A stretch of 64,000 nucleotides of DNA from Salticus scenicus (taxonomy: Eukaryota; Arthropoda; Arachnida; Araneae; Salticidae). The translations under genes were made by a program, and so were the position numbers. Shown here piece after piece: positions 54,563 to 64,000 of this stretch. The notes under the pieces are model-generated. The model saw only the letters and a list, made by a program, of their open reading frames with translations. It was not told the origin of the DNA and did no database searches. The stretch spans positions 242,796,836-242,860,835 of the forward strand of contig OZ005660.1 of the NCBI GenBank assembly GCA_963930645.1, in the 5' to 3' direction. How positions within the stretch are numbered: the stretch's first letter is position 1; the number at the start of each line of letters is the position of its first letter.

Positions 54563-54827
54563 TAGAGGTCTGTACGGGTCAGATTTACGGGCCGGGTTCG
54601 GGCCGAATTTTTTAATTTGCTGTCGGGCCGGGCCGGACTCGGATTCATTTTTTTTTTTTTTTTTTTTTTGTGTGTATACTCGGGCCGGGCCATGAGGAAA
54701 TTTTTTATGGGCCATTTCGGCCCGAATCTTTTTCTAGCTTCCTCGTTAATCAACGAAAAAAGGAAAATGATAAAATCTTCAGTCATTTATTTTACATAAG
54801 TTTACAGGCTGGTATGTCACACACACG

Positions 54828-54870
<43 letters not shown>

Positions 54871-55731
54871 GTCTGTAACTTCAATTTAATTGTCTATCAG
54901 TCTGTTCGCGATCTGATTTTCTGCAAATATTTTTAGCATGTCTCGAAATTAATATATTTTATTTAAAGTAATATTAGATGGTTTCCTATTCAAAATAGAA
55001 TGTTTGCCACTCCTAGTTTGGCACATGTATAAACAAAAGAAATTAAATACGTTACTATGTGCCCTTACTGTGTATGTTACTTTATGTCCTATAGTCTGTA
55101 GAGTTTAGGTGGTATGAAGCGATGAAAGCTATAAAAATCATTCCGCTTTAACTTTTTCTCTAAGGATACTTTTTCTTTTCTCCAGGTCAATGGGTAAAAG
55201 TATCATCATTTTTAGCATGTGCAAAAGCATCTTTTTAATTGAGCATGGTTAGATTAGCATTAAAGTTTTGTTTACTGGATCGCATGAAAGATTCGGATAC
55301 ATTAGAGTATATAAGAGGAAATGCTTGAAATTGCATTTTTAGTAGTATTAATCATTTTAAACACCTTCCTATATTTTTTGATGAATGCTAATATTTTTTA
55401 TTTCACTTTCTGTCAGTCTTTTTGCGTTCTGTATGTCTGTAATAATGAACTTCTGTTTTTTATAATTATATCTTGTAAGTATTGAACAGTTGCGTTAAAA
55501 AACATTCTATTGCTTAGCTATATAAAACCTCTACAAAACACATAATAAAATTATTTTTCATAAAAAAGCATGATTTTTTTTTTTTTTGTTATTTTACATA
55601 TTTATGAATCGGGCCGGGTCGGGCCAGATTTTATCGTTTTTTGTCCGGTCCGGGTCAGACCGTACACTGGTAAAAATAAACCGCCCGGATTTTTCGATTT
55701 CGTACTGGGCCGGGCCTCAAACAGACCTCTA
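54563..55731. mobile_element. hAT MITE with GGGCCGGG-rich ends
   Basis: Termini are TAGAGGTCTGTACGGG and, reverse-complemented, TAGAGGTCTGTTTGAGG. Flanking octamers AAGCACAT (54555-54562) and AAGCACAG (55732-55739) match 7 of 8. Subterminal regions are dense in 'CGGGCCGGGC' repeats, while the core is AT-rich with a (TA)n run at 54839-54866. Confidence 0.85.
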
Positions 55732-55739
55732 AAGCACAG

Positions 55740-56588
55740 TGTAACATCTCTAGGCTGTCTTAAACAAAACGAAATGAATAAATAAATAAATTAAAATGGA
55801 AAAAAAAACAGGCATAAAAACATATTTTTTGTTGAGTGTGATATGGAAATGCTTCATCATTCGTTTACAGCGCTACCAAAAGGATTTGGATATATTGGGG
55901 TTATACTTGGAAATTGCTAGAATTGTACAGGGCTACCACAAATTGAGCTAAACATTCAATTGAATATAATTTATGGAAGTACTTTGCTACATTAACTATG
56001 TCAGCGAACTGCTCAGCAAAGTAAATTAATTTTTCATGCCCATACTGTAAACAAAGAATTCTTTAAAGTTCTATTTTCATTTTTATTTATTTACTTATTT
56101 TTTTTTAAAAGTATAATAACATGATTTGAGTTGCCCTGGTAACGAAAGTCCTATTTTGATGTGTATGCATATTTGTTATCAGCATAACTTAAAAACAAAT
56201 AACTGAAAAAAATGTTTTTTTTTTTTTTTTTTTTTTTTTTTTCATACTACTGTTTTATATCGCTTTCATAACAAAACTTTTTAAAAAAATAAGTTGCAGT
56301 TTTAAAGGAATTAAGTTAGCAGTCATTATTAATATGAATTTATGTACAGTTTCGTGATGTATATGTAATACTGATATAGAGACGTTTATTTCAATTTAAT
56401 GCATTTTTTTTTTAAGTTTAAAAAAAAGAAAGAAAAAAAAAAGAAAATGTATGAATTTTTAAATTTTTTTTTCCTTTAGAAAGTGGACATAAATTGCAAT
56501 ATGAAATAAATATCTCAAGAAAAAGAAATCTAAAAATAGAACAAAATAATTAATTAATTAATCAAAAGTTCAATTAAAAAAAATATAT
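55740..56588. other. Non-coding AT-rich sequence
   Basis: Long T run at 56217-56242. Nothing supported. Confidence 0.45.
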
Positions 56589-57029
56589 TAGGTGTTTGCA
56601 TAAATTCGTGCGGTTTTTTATTGCTTCATTTCATAAAAATACATCAAATCAAATGACAATTTTTAATAAAAATTCTCTCCATTACTTTCTACAACCTGTG
56701 CCCATTTTTCGGGTAATAAATGTATACTAGTGGTCGCCCAGTGGTCGAAATTCGACCATAATTAATTAAAATTACAAGTTTAAACATTATTAAGGTTCTA
56801 TTGTCAAAGACTATACTTCTATAATCACAGATTTTGCCAAGGCTACACTGTTAATTTACCTAGTTTTTTCAAAAAATTATATGAAATTTAAATTAAAAAA
56901 ATCCAAAAAATGATTAAAATAAAGAATGCCTTTTTTTAATTTTTTTTATTGAAACAAAAAGACATGCGATTAAAAAAAAAAATGCTGTCCATTGAACTTG
57001 ACATACATATTTCGATAATTTAATTAATG

Positions 57030-58742
57030 TTACAAAACTTCTCTGTAAACGATGTTTTTTGTAAAAACTCTTTCGTCGTTTGCTAAATGTCCTTGACCAT
57101 TATATTCGGAAATATAAAATCTCAAACCGTCGAATGATCGAACTCTACTTGCTGCGACATACAATTGCCCATGTGTAAAAACTGGTCGATTCAATAAAAT
57201 TCCAATTTTTTCGAATGTTTGTCCTTGAGACTTGTTTATTGTCATCGCAAATGCAGGTATTATAGGAAATTGAGTTCTTTGAAGGTTAAATGGTAAAGTA
57301 GTTCCGGAGTATGTTAAATTTATACGTGGAATCAAAATTCTCTTACTGCGTGCGGTCCCAGTTAAAACTTCGCAGTCAATTGCATGTCGATGCATAAATT
57401 TGATGCGCATTCTTGTTCCCTTGACTAATGCTTCCTTTGTATTTAAGTTTCTGATCAGCAAAACGATGCAATTAACTTTCAATACTAACTTATGTGGTGG
57501 TAAACCACTAATAGTCAAAGAATTTAAAAACTCTACCGGATAGTTATTGATGGCATTGTCATTATCACAAATTATTTTATCATAGCTATGATATGTTCGC
57601 TGTTCACCAGGAATTTGATTAAGTATATCAGTATTAATCAAAGTACAATCATCATTTGTAGGCGCTAAAATAACGGAGTTCAATATATTTTCTGAGAATA
57701 TGTTTTCGGAAATATTTCCATACACCTCATCAATAATATTATTTTTATCTCCTATTAATTGTTGAGGTATTTCGATAACATTTTCACCAAACTGAGGGAA
57801 TTGTGGGGCTTCATCATTACCAATTTTTTTCAAGAATTCTACAAATTCTATTTCATTTGGTAAGGCTCTCATATTTCGAGTAAATGTAACTTTATGAAAA
57901 TAAAGAAATTCATGCCAACTTTTGACACAATTTTCAATTAAAGTTCCACGTGATCCATTTGGGATAACTGGTAAGATTTGCCGAAAATCACCGCACAGAA
58001 GTATCGTTTTTCCTCCAAATGGTTTGTGTTTATCATTTTCATCGGATAGATCCCGCAGTAATCTGTCTATGATTTTCAACACTTGCAAAGGGCACATAGA
58101 AACTTCATCAATAATTATCAATGATGATGAATTTATGTAACGACCATAGCTACTATTTGCAGTAATATTTGCTACAGAATTTTCTAAAATGGGTATAGGC
58201 AATTTAAACACATTGTGTAAAGTCCTACCTCCAAGTAATAAAGTTGAAGCTATGCCACTGAACGCAGTTGCAATACAACGAAGATTAAGCGAATTTAATT
58301 TGTGAATAATTGCTGTTTGAGTGAATGTTTTGCCACAACCTGCATGAGCGGTTAAACAAAAAACATTGGATCCAGTATCATGATACAAAATTTCACGAAT
58401 CACTTGATCAATGAGATTACGCTGTTCAATATTTGCAGCTTCATAATACTCACAAAACAGCATCTCTTGCTCTATTATATCAATAGTATTTGCTTCTTGT
58501 ATTCTCTGCGAGTATGTGGGAACTGGTAAACCAAGTATCTGACCTGATAAATTATGAACATTCAAAATATCATCAATTTCTAATAGAGCTCTATTAAAAG
58601 ATGCTTCTTCGTTATAAAGTCTCAGAAAATCTTCACTAAGATATACTTTAAATTCATTCCATAACGCTGATGCATTGGCTGGCACATTTATTGCACAAAT
58701 GTAACCAAATAAATTCCGCATTTGTTTTGGTGTATGTTTCAT
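57030..58742 (-). CDS. Helitron helicase domain (Pif1-like)
   Basis: The 570-residue frame is a superfamily-1B Pif1-type DNA helicase. Walker A AGCGKT lies around residue 135, Walker B 'IIDEVSM' around residue 210, and the C-terminal motifs 'FAMTINKSQGQTFEKIGI' and 'GQLYVAASRVRS' near residues 500-545. It unwinds DNA during rolling-circle transposition and normally forms one polypeptide with the upstream Rep. Its apparent ATG at 58742 overlaps the stop of the preceding frame by 4 bases (ATGA). This looks like a single-base frameshift rather than a true start. The helicase itself appears complete to its natural end. Confidence 0.9.
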   Translation of the reverse strand: MKHTPKQMRNLFGYICAINVPANASALWNEFKVYLSEDFLRLYNEEASFNRALLEIDDILNVHNLSGQILGLPVPTYSQRIQEANTIDIIEQEMLFCEYYEAANIEQRNLIDQVIREILYHDTGSNVFCLTAHAGCGKTFTQTAIIHKLNSLNLRCIATAFSGIASTLLLGGRTLHNVFKLPIPILENSVANITANSSYGRYINSSSLIIIDEVSMCPLQVLKIIDRLLRDLSDENDKHKPFGGKTILLCGDFRQILPVIPNGSRGTLIENCVKSWHEFLYFHKVTFTRNMRALPNEIEFVEFLKKIGNDEAPQFPQFGENVIEIPQQLIGDKNNIIDEVYGNISENIFSENILNSVILAPTNDDCTLINTDILNQIPGEQRTYHSYDKIICDNDNAINNYPVEFLNSLTISGLPPHKLVLKVNCIVLLIRNLNTKEALVKGTRMRIKFMHRHAIDCEVLTGTARSKRILIPRINLTYSGTTLPFNLQRTQFPIIPAFAMTINKSQGQTFEKIGILLNRPVFTHGQLYVAASRVRSFDGLRFYISEYNGQGHLANDERVFTKNIVYREVL

Positions 58743-59340
58743 TCTTTTGCTTCATTTAAACATTCGCGCCATTCATTATCATTTGAAGCAATTCCGCGAG
58801 CATGGCACGCTTTAACAAAAGAAGTGTATATAATTCCATTGTATGTTCTAACATCCTCAAATGATTTTGGACCACAAACATGTAATAAAAGCAATCGTAA
58901 GTGGAAAAGTTCGATGTCTTTTGGTGACACTACATACATCCGTGTAATAATTTTATCACCTCCACGGCTTCTCTTCTTCCATTTTTTTCGGGAATCTTCC
59001 CACACATAATGCAAAGGAATTTCAATATACTTATATTCTCGTGCTGATGGATCTGATCGATTCAATTCAAAAAATGCTAATAATTTTGTGTGTCTTACAT
59101 TGTCAATTGCTTGACGTTCTTGCCCTTCTCGAAAGTAAACATTCTGTCGTCGCGGTAAATGAATATCAAGTCTGATGATAACATGTGACTGAAAATGCAT
59201 TGGTAATTCATAGATGCGCCATATAGCTTCAGTTGATCCAACATAACGACCAATTAAAAAAATTTTAACTTCATTAATTTCTATATTTTGACCTTGTTCA
59301 TTTTCCCCAGAATCTAATTCAACGGATGCACTGTCATTTT
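58739..59340 (-). CDS. Helitron linker between Rep and helicase (frameshifted segment)
   Basis: This frame continues the polyprotein after the Rep frame ends. On the - strand it reads 'DSASVELDSGENEQGQNIE', then 'GRYVGSTEAIWRIYELPMHF', then 'VIIRLDIHLPRRQNVYF' and ends 'CLNEAKE' with a stop at 58739. The 'R(Y/F)(V/I)...EA.WR...(F/L)PMH...P.V..L..HLP..Q.V.F' pattern is a standard Helitron block directly after the Rep tyrosines. Both junctions with neighbouring frames need single-step frame changes, so it is a piece of one ancestral ORF. Confidence 0.85.
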
Positions 59341-61341
59341 ATACACGTATTTATAAATGTATTTGACGCTTTTGACTGTAGTACATACTTCAACATTTAT
59401 ATGGCAATTAAATTTGGCAAGTAAATATGGATTGTATGGTACAACGTACCGATTGTCAAGGCAACTACCACGAACTTCTGCATGCGTACCATTATCACGC
59501 CTTCGGTATAATGGATATCCATTTAACGATTCACATGTAAATTCATTAAATCGTTTTGGATAATCTTTTATGCATTTTCCATCTCTCATACATACAGAAT
59601 TAGGATTAAGGACACCGCATGGACCATGCATCATGTGTTTTACAACATATTCATGTAATGTCGGATGTGTTTGAATGTTAGGAATCTCCGCAGATACAAC
59701 TTTATCAATATCGATAGCATTAACAATTTTATCTTGCTCATTTAAAGTGAGTAAAATGTGAGCATGAGGCAATCCTCTTTTTTGAAATTCAATTGTATAA
59801 ATGAGTGCTTCAACTTTACCAAAGATATTTTTTTGTATAAGGCCCTCAATTAATGCTTTCAATTTTGACTTGAATACACGCACAATAATTTCAGGTCGAA
59901 AATTAGCAGTATCACCTACACCAATATTGTTAACTATTTCCGGCCAACTTGGATTGCAAGTCATTGTAATAAATAAAGAAGGTTTTCCAAAATGTTGTAC
60001 AATTGACATTGCATCTAAATAATTCTGATACATATTTCTTGGAGATCCATTGAACGAAGATGGTAAAATTACTCTACGGCCAACATTACTGGCATTGATG
60101 TTCGATTCTAAGTAGTCTGTTAAATTGTTGTAAACTTCAGACCTAAGAATTATTTGATTTTGTCGAATGAAATGTAATCGTGAGCCCTCTATTCTCACAT
60201 ACATATCAACTATCCATTGCAGAAATAGCTTTTGTGAATGGTGTAATATGCTGAAGTCTTCTCTAATTGCAAGTCGATAGGCTGCATACTGAAGCATTGT
60301 TAATTTATTTCTGGGCGCTCTTGAATTAGATATAGTTGGTGCATTATGAGTCATATTCATATGCCACCCAGTATCACCATTTGGAAAAAGTAGTGGATAC
60401 GCTAAAGGATCTAATGATGAATCCAAAACTGAGATATTTTTAATGATACCATTAACTTTTGAAAATGAAATCATATTTCGTTCAAAAGGTGGCTCACCAT
60501 CAACTGTACTAAATATTACTGCTACATCAGTTTGAACTGCATCATTGAAACGGCGTAGATCTAAATCATGATTTACTTTAATGAGCATACAAATTTCTTT
60601 ATTTTGATTTTCAACTCTTTGACAATGATGTTTCATTGCAATGAATGACCGAACAAAAGGATTACTGCGTTCCAATTCGAGAGAAATTTCGCGCATTATG
60701 TTGTTGTTACATGTTTGATTAAAACGTTCTTGTAATCTATAATTGATAGCAGTGTCAACATCATAAAAATATAATTGCGCATAACATGGTGAACGACCAT
60801 GTGCAGCAGTCATTGGACCCGATCTGTGATAAAAAACATCATGTATTTTGAAATGATACACTCCACTTGTAACTGCCTCGGATACTTGAGCTTCTGAGCT
60901 AACCACAGCAAATGATGAATTGTATTTGCGAATATTTTCAAAATAATTTTTTGACTTACTTTTTATTGAAGGTTCATTTGAAATAAGTCCATCATACAAT
61001 GATTTAAAATATTCATTTTGACTTAAGGGCGGTAATATTGCTTTACCCTTATGACAACATGAAGTGAATGCAGTTCTGTCACCTAAAGTGACTTCAGATT
61101 CAAAATGTTTCGCATTGCAAAACCTGCATTCCAAATCCATTAATCCACAATCATAACTATAAAAAACTTTTGGAATGACATTTCGTGCACATTTAAATTT
61201 ATCTGTCAAATTCACTTCTTCATTCTGTATAATATTAACACTATTTGTATTTTCATTACTATTATTATTATGTGTCCGCAAATATAGATTCCTTCTTCTT
61301 TGTCTCTCACTCCGACCCGTTAATGTTCTATGTCGAGGCAT
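59314..61341 (-). CDS. Helitron Rep (HUH endonuclease) domain
   Basis: Starting at an ATG (61341), 675 residues include an N-terminal CxxC region ('ECRFCNAKHF', 'SCCHKGK'), the Helitron-like N-terminal domain ('PLAYPLLFPNGDTGWH'), and the HUH metal-binding motif 'GLPHAHILLTL' with His526 and His528. A tyrosine cluster at residues 661-667 (YIYKYVY) precedes the stop. The HUH nuclease nicks the element and joins the 5' phosphate to Tyr. The frame ends right after the cluster by a frameshift near 59336-59345. Downstream homology continues in another frame (58739-59340). Whether the frameshift is real or an assembly error cannot be told here. Confidence 0.9.
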   Translation of the reverse strand: MPRHRTLTGRSERQRRRNLYLRTHNNNSNENTNSVNIIQNEEVNLTDKFKCARNVIPKVFYSYDCGLMDLECRFCNAKHFESEVTLGDRTAFTSCCHKGKAILPPLSQNEYFKSLYDGLISNEPSIKSKSKNYFENIRKYNSSFAVVSSEAQVSEAVTSGVYHFKIHDVFYHRSGPMTAAHGRSPCYAQLYFYDVDTAINYRLQERFNQTCNNNIMREISLELERSNPFVRSFIAMKHHCQRVENQNKEICMLIKVNHDLDLRRFNDAVQTDVAVIFSTVDGEPPFERNMISFSKVNGIIKNISVLDSSLDPLAYPLLFPNGDTGWHMNMTHNAPTISNSRAPRNKLTMLQYAAYRLAIREDFSILHHSQKLFLQWIVDMYVRIEGSRLHFIRQNQIILRSEVYNNLTDYLESNINASNVGRRVILPSSFNGSPRNMYQNYLDAMSIVQHFGKPSLFITMTCNPSWPEIVNNIGVGDTANFRPEIIVRVFKSKLKALIEGLIQKNIFGKVEALIYTIEFQKRGLPHAHILLTLNEQDKIVNAIDIDKVVSAEIPNIQTHPTLHEYVVKHMMHGPCGVLNPNSVCMRDGKCIKDYPKRFNEFTCESLNGYPLYRRRDNGTHAEVRGSCLDNRYVVPYNPYLLAKFNCHINVEVCTTVKSVKYIYKYVYKMTVHPLN

Positions 61342-61965
61342 AATAAAAGTAGAAAAAAACTTTCATCGTCAGTAGAAAAAATCGTTATTTTTTTTTATTT
61401 TAGGTTGATTTCTTTAGAAACTGATCTATACAAATTGAATGAGTTGAGTTGAGTTGAGTTGATTAATTAGTATATATATAATGCAAAACTTGTGTGTTTT
61501 TAAAAAATATTAGCATTCTGCGATAACTCTTTCAGATGAAACTGGCTATTTAAAAAATAACTCATTGTTATTAACTTTTATTATTGTTATTAACATATTA
61601 ACTTTTTACTATTAATTGAAATTTCAAAATTTTGGCAACAGTATAAAAAAATGAAAATGCTAATTTTAATCTGGAAATAAAACCCGATAATATAGGCTTT
61701 GAATTGCACCTTTGTCGTTTCACAAATGTTCCAATTTCTCGTCTTTGTCGTTGTATTTTTAAAAAATATTAGCATTCTGCACTTCTTCTCTATATAAACT
61801 ATAAGTGTGCGAAATTTCATAATCCTCCGTCCGCGCAATTTTCGTAAAAAGGGGTACAAAGTTTTTGCTTCACGTATTAATATATAGATTACGGCGATAG
61901 AAGCTCTCGTCTTTGGAGGCAATAAAATGATTCGCATCCGCACGAACTTTTGCAACGACCTAATA

Positions 61966-62177
61966 GATACTATCAGGACACAGAAACAAGACAACTTTGG
62001 CGAACCAAAAAAACGTCGCCAAGACTCTACAAACACACAGTAAAAAAGCGTTTCTTAAAATAATTTATGGTTATTAAAATACATATTTAGATTTAAATAA
62101 TACTTTTTTTTTAATTTTTTACTTTATAAATGTCAGAAATGCAAAGAAAAGTATAAGTGAATAACAATAAAACTTAC
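61966..62177. other. Spacer between the mariner MITE and the THAP exon
   Basis: It contains 'TTTGGCGAACC...ACGTCGCCAAGAC' near 61997-62026, like text in gypsy LTRs of this window. If the THAP exon is real, this is the start of its intron. Confidence 0.4.
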
Positions 62178-62330
62178 TATGCAAAGCTGTGCATTAGGTC
62201 CCGGGATCCAAGAATCTGGACGACAATTCACTGCCCATTTTCTCCTTCTTGCATTATCCGAAGGAAACATAGACATTTTGTATCCTTTTCTGGAGTGTTT
62301 ACCGCAGTTTATCGCTGAACAACCTCCCAT
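62178..62330 (-). CDS. THAP zinc-finger first exon (partial gene)
   Basis: On the - strand an ATG at 62330 encodes MGGCSAINCGKHSRKGYKMS, then MFPSDNARRRKWAVNC and PDSWIPGPNAQLC. It ends after 51 codons at a donor GTAAGT (62172-62177). The C-x4-C, conserved Trp32, Pro and third Cys fit a THAP C2CH DNA-binding domain. The final CxxH histidine would come from the next exon, which I could not find. THAP domains occur in host transcription factors and in P-element-type transposases. It could be a host or transposon gene, and it sits inside the 10.6 kb hAT-bounded region, which favours a mobile or captured origin. Confidence 0.75.
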
Positions 62331-62420
62331 ATTGCAGTTTATTTCACTAAAACTACGAGCAAGACGGTAGAAACAATGGCTGCCGTTTGTTTATCACGCT
62401 GGGTACATGCGGAAACCCTA

Positions 62421-63175
62421 AGGCAAAAAAATGTCGGTTGCGCCAGCTCGTATATATAGGAGCCTTACATCTGCGATTTGTTGGATGTTGTCGTCATATA
62501 GGTCTATCAGTGACGGCAATCGGCAATACACCAATTTCTCTCAAGTTCGCACTTATTGCCGGACACTCAAAGATATGGCAAGGTGTAAGCTGTGTATCTG
62601 GGCAATTGTTACAGTTTCTGTACACCCTTCCACCGTCATTATTAATTTTCATGCCTCTGTGATGACCGGTTCTTAGCCTTATTATAGTTTTTGTTATTAA
62701 TCGATCTGCATTTATTTCACAAAGCTGGTGTTTCGTTTGGATTGTTTTTTCTCTAAGGTTAGATTTAGCTATTGCATTTGCATCTTGAAGAGAGACAGTG
62801 TTGCTGTTATTGTTAAGATTTCTGGACTCCTTGCCTAGTTTATCAGCATTTTCGTTGCCTGCTATTTCGATGTGTGCAGGTATCCACTGAAGTGTACAGG
62901 TTTTATTTATAGCTTGAAGGTCTTGAAGTCCTGAGATGATTTCATGGGTGATAGAAGAGTGCCCCTTTGAAATGGCCTGGAGGGCGGCCTTTGAGTCGCA
63001 GAAAACCACTAGGCCCTCTGCCTGCTTCTTAGTAGTGGGAAGGGACTTATACATATTAAGTGCCTCCAAAATTGCACGTAGCTCGCAGGTGAAGTTAGAG
63101 GCTATATTTCCCGCACCAAATTTATATTTTGATAGTCCTCGTAACATACTTCTCGTCATGCCCCCGGACTGAATC
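62421..63175 (-). pseudogene. RNase H domain fragment of a non-LTR retrotransposon
   Basis: The frame 62494-63159 contains 'CELRAILEALNMY' (catalytic Glu), 'VVFCDSKAALQAI' (Asp), and 'LQWIPAHIEIAGNENADKLG' (His and final Asp), then 'RLRTGHHRG' and a C-x2-C-x-H-x4-C-like tail 'CNNCPDTQLTPCHIFECP'. This is the RNase H and C-terminal region of a jockey/I-type element. The first Asp strand (TDGS) is missing at the 5' end. At the 3' end a frameshift shifts the terminal 'DLYDDNIQQIADVRLLYIRA' into another frame. It is a fragment without RT. Confidence 0.8.
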
Positions 63176-63420
63176 AGAGCGTGACGCGTCGGCTACCCCG
63201 AACGCGGTAACATTATGCGCAGTATCAAAAATTTGACTCATCATAGAATAGGGGTGCCAGAGCCTGGAGAGGTTGGACTTGTTTGCCTGTAGCCATTAGC
63301 TGAGCATAATGGAACGGCCTTCACGCCTAGGGTGGCCCTACCAGGAGAAAATCTCCCGACGTACTTCGCCCGTTCCGCCCAGGTACACCCCCTCGCCAAT
63401 TTGAGGCCTTAGAACATCTC
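63176..63420 (-). other. GC-richer 5' extension of the RNase H fragment, unclassified
   Basis: Composition is distinctly more GC-rich than the surroundings ('GGGTGTACCTGGGCGGAACG', 'GGTAGGGCCACCCTAGGCG'). It is contiguous with the RNase H frame but not RNase H itself. It may be the 5' part of a composite non-autonomous retroelement that kept an RNase H domain. Confidence 0.4.
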
Positions 63421-63574
63421 TAATCTAAGAGAAAAAAAAAGATGAATTCGCAACTTGTGAAAACTTTCAAAATTCCCTTGTTTTGGAAACTTTCAAAATT
63501 CCCTTCCTAAAAAACTGGGTTTATTCCCTGGTTTAAACCCGGGTTTTTTCCCCGCTCACATCTCTACTTGTGAA

Positions 63575-64000
63575 ATCAGCAGCTTTATTATTATTGATAT
63601 TATTATTTATTACCTAACCAAATATTTAGCGTAAACCACTGTTTTAATTAAACCTTAATGTACTGCATTTTAATAACCTGTACCAGGTTTTTCTCTTTTT
63701 ATATTCAGTACCTGATTGACTGTTTACTTAGTTCCGTTGTAAAAATTATTCGTAGCGTAATATAGGGATTCGTTTTCGAAAATGTGATAATAAAGGTCAT
63801 GTGATTTTTTTTTTTTTTTTTTTTTTGTCTCGGATGGTGTGCGGGCTACCAGTGAAATCTAATTTTCCTGGAGATAAAACAAATTCAAAACGAATTATCA
63901 TTTCAAATCCCTAAATCTAGCAATTTCCTAGAAAACAGGGTTTCTGCAAGGTTTTGTTCCAGGAAAAGCACGGGACACCAGCGACTGCTAATATTTAAAT
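63575..64000. other. No gene recognised
   Basis: AT-rich sequence with a T run at 63807-63826. Nothing supported to the window end. Confidence 0.5.

Larger units (their letters stand above)
56727..61888 (-). mobile_element. Near-complete autonomous Helitron, 5.16 kb
   Basis: On the - strand it starts A|TCTATATATTAATACGTG (61888) and ends ...CTAG|T. The terminal hairpin GGTCGAATTTCGACC (56743-56757) lies 12 bp before CTAG (56727-56730). This matches Helitron structure: 5' TC, 3' hairpin plus CTRR, insertion between A and T without TSD. It encodes a Rep-helicase in three overlapping frames. A repeat 'AAAAAATATTAGCATTCTGC' occurs at 61502-61521 and 61761-61780. Confidence 0.9.
56589..61965 (-). 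mobile_element. Mariner MITE interrupted by a Helitron
   Basis: The left terminus TTAGGTGTTTGCATAAATTCGTGCGG and the right terminus, reverse-complemented, TTAGGTCGTTGCAAAAGTTCGTGCGG are mariner-type TIRs with flanking TA. Outside the Helitron only about 213 bp remain. On the - strand they include 'PEKWAQVVES', then NGE, matching a mariner transposase C-terminus. It is therefore an internally deleted mariner copy. Confidence 0.8.
52934..63566. mobile_element. 10.6 kb hAT-bounded nest with perfect 8-bp TSD
   Basis: The left end reads TAGAGATGTAAGAAACCCGGG. The right end reverse-complemented reads TAGAGATGTGAGCGGGG, continuing to AACCCGGGTTTAAACC, which also occurs near the left end. CTTGTGAA flanks both sides (52926-52933 and 63567-63574). 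It contains other elements (54563-55731, 56589-61965, 62178-63420). No transposase of its own was recognised. Two adjacent members of one family flanking the region cannot be excluded, but the perfect TSD favours one insertion. Confidence 0.75.

Noticed and set aside
61590..62036. 148-codon frame on - strand upstream of Helitron Rep
   Set aside because: It spans the mariner right end and the Helitron 5' terminus and is explained by two non-coding transposon ends.

Overview
This is an AT-rich, repeat-dense animal genomic window (long homopolymer A/T runs, TA microsatellites, large introns). The only host gene I can support is the 3' end of a mitochondrial carrier gene, probably SLC25A32 (mitochondrial folate/FAD carrier), on the + strand. 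The TE content (Penelope-like elements, mariner, Helitron, hAT, piggyBac-like elements, a tRNA-derived SINE, gypsy LTRs) fits an arthropod. My best guess is an arachnid, possibly a spider, but that rests on remembered repeat families, not on a diagnostic gene.

Layout. 1-884: nothing recognised. 885-5196: an old hAT-type element holding a Penelope-like element (1083-3510), which is itself split by a second hAT-like insert (1658-2543), plus a decayed jockey-type LINE. 5369-5514: an internal carrier exon. 6146-6293: a first terminal carrier exon with stop and poly(A) signal. 35522-35669: a second, more conventional terminal exon 30 kb downstream with the same splice phase. Between them lie a small piggyBac-like MITE, a decayed gypsy pol split by a MITE, tandem arrays, a truncated mariner, an array of heat-shock-element-like motifs, large palindromes, and a nest at 24.4-34.8 kb. 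That nest is a palindromic element split by a 9.7 kb hAT-type element. The hAT holds a 1.6 kb relative of itself (with a Penelope-like fragment and a SINE) and a 3.8 kb TIR element.

35.7-52.9 kb is intergenic or distal sequence with pogo-like, hAT-like and piggyBac-like MITEs, a solo LTR, higher-order tandem repeats and fold-back elements. 52934-63566 is bounded by hAT-like termini with a perfect 8-bp target duplication. It contains a GC-rich hAT MITE, a mariner MITE interrupted by an almost intact 5.2 kb Helitron (Rep-helicase on the - strand, two apparent frameshifts), a THAP-domain first exon and an RNase H fragment.

The most useful results are nested insertions whose boundaries are set by target-site duplications, two alternative last exons of the carrier gene, hammerhead-ribozyme-like motifs in both Penelope-like elements, and the heat-shock-element array in the carrier intron. 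No bacterial features, CRISPR arrays or rRNA genes are present.
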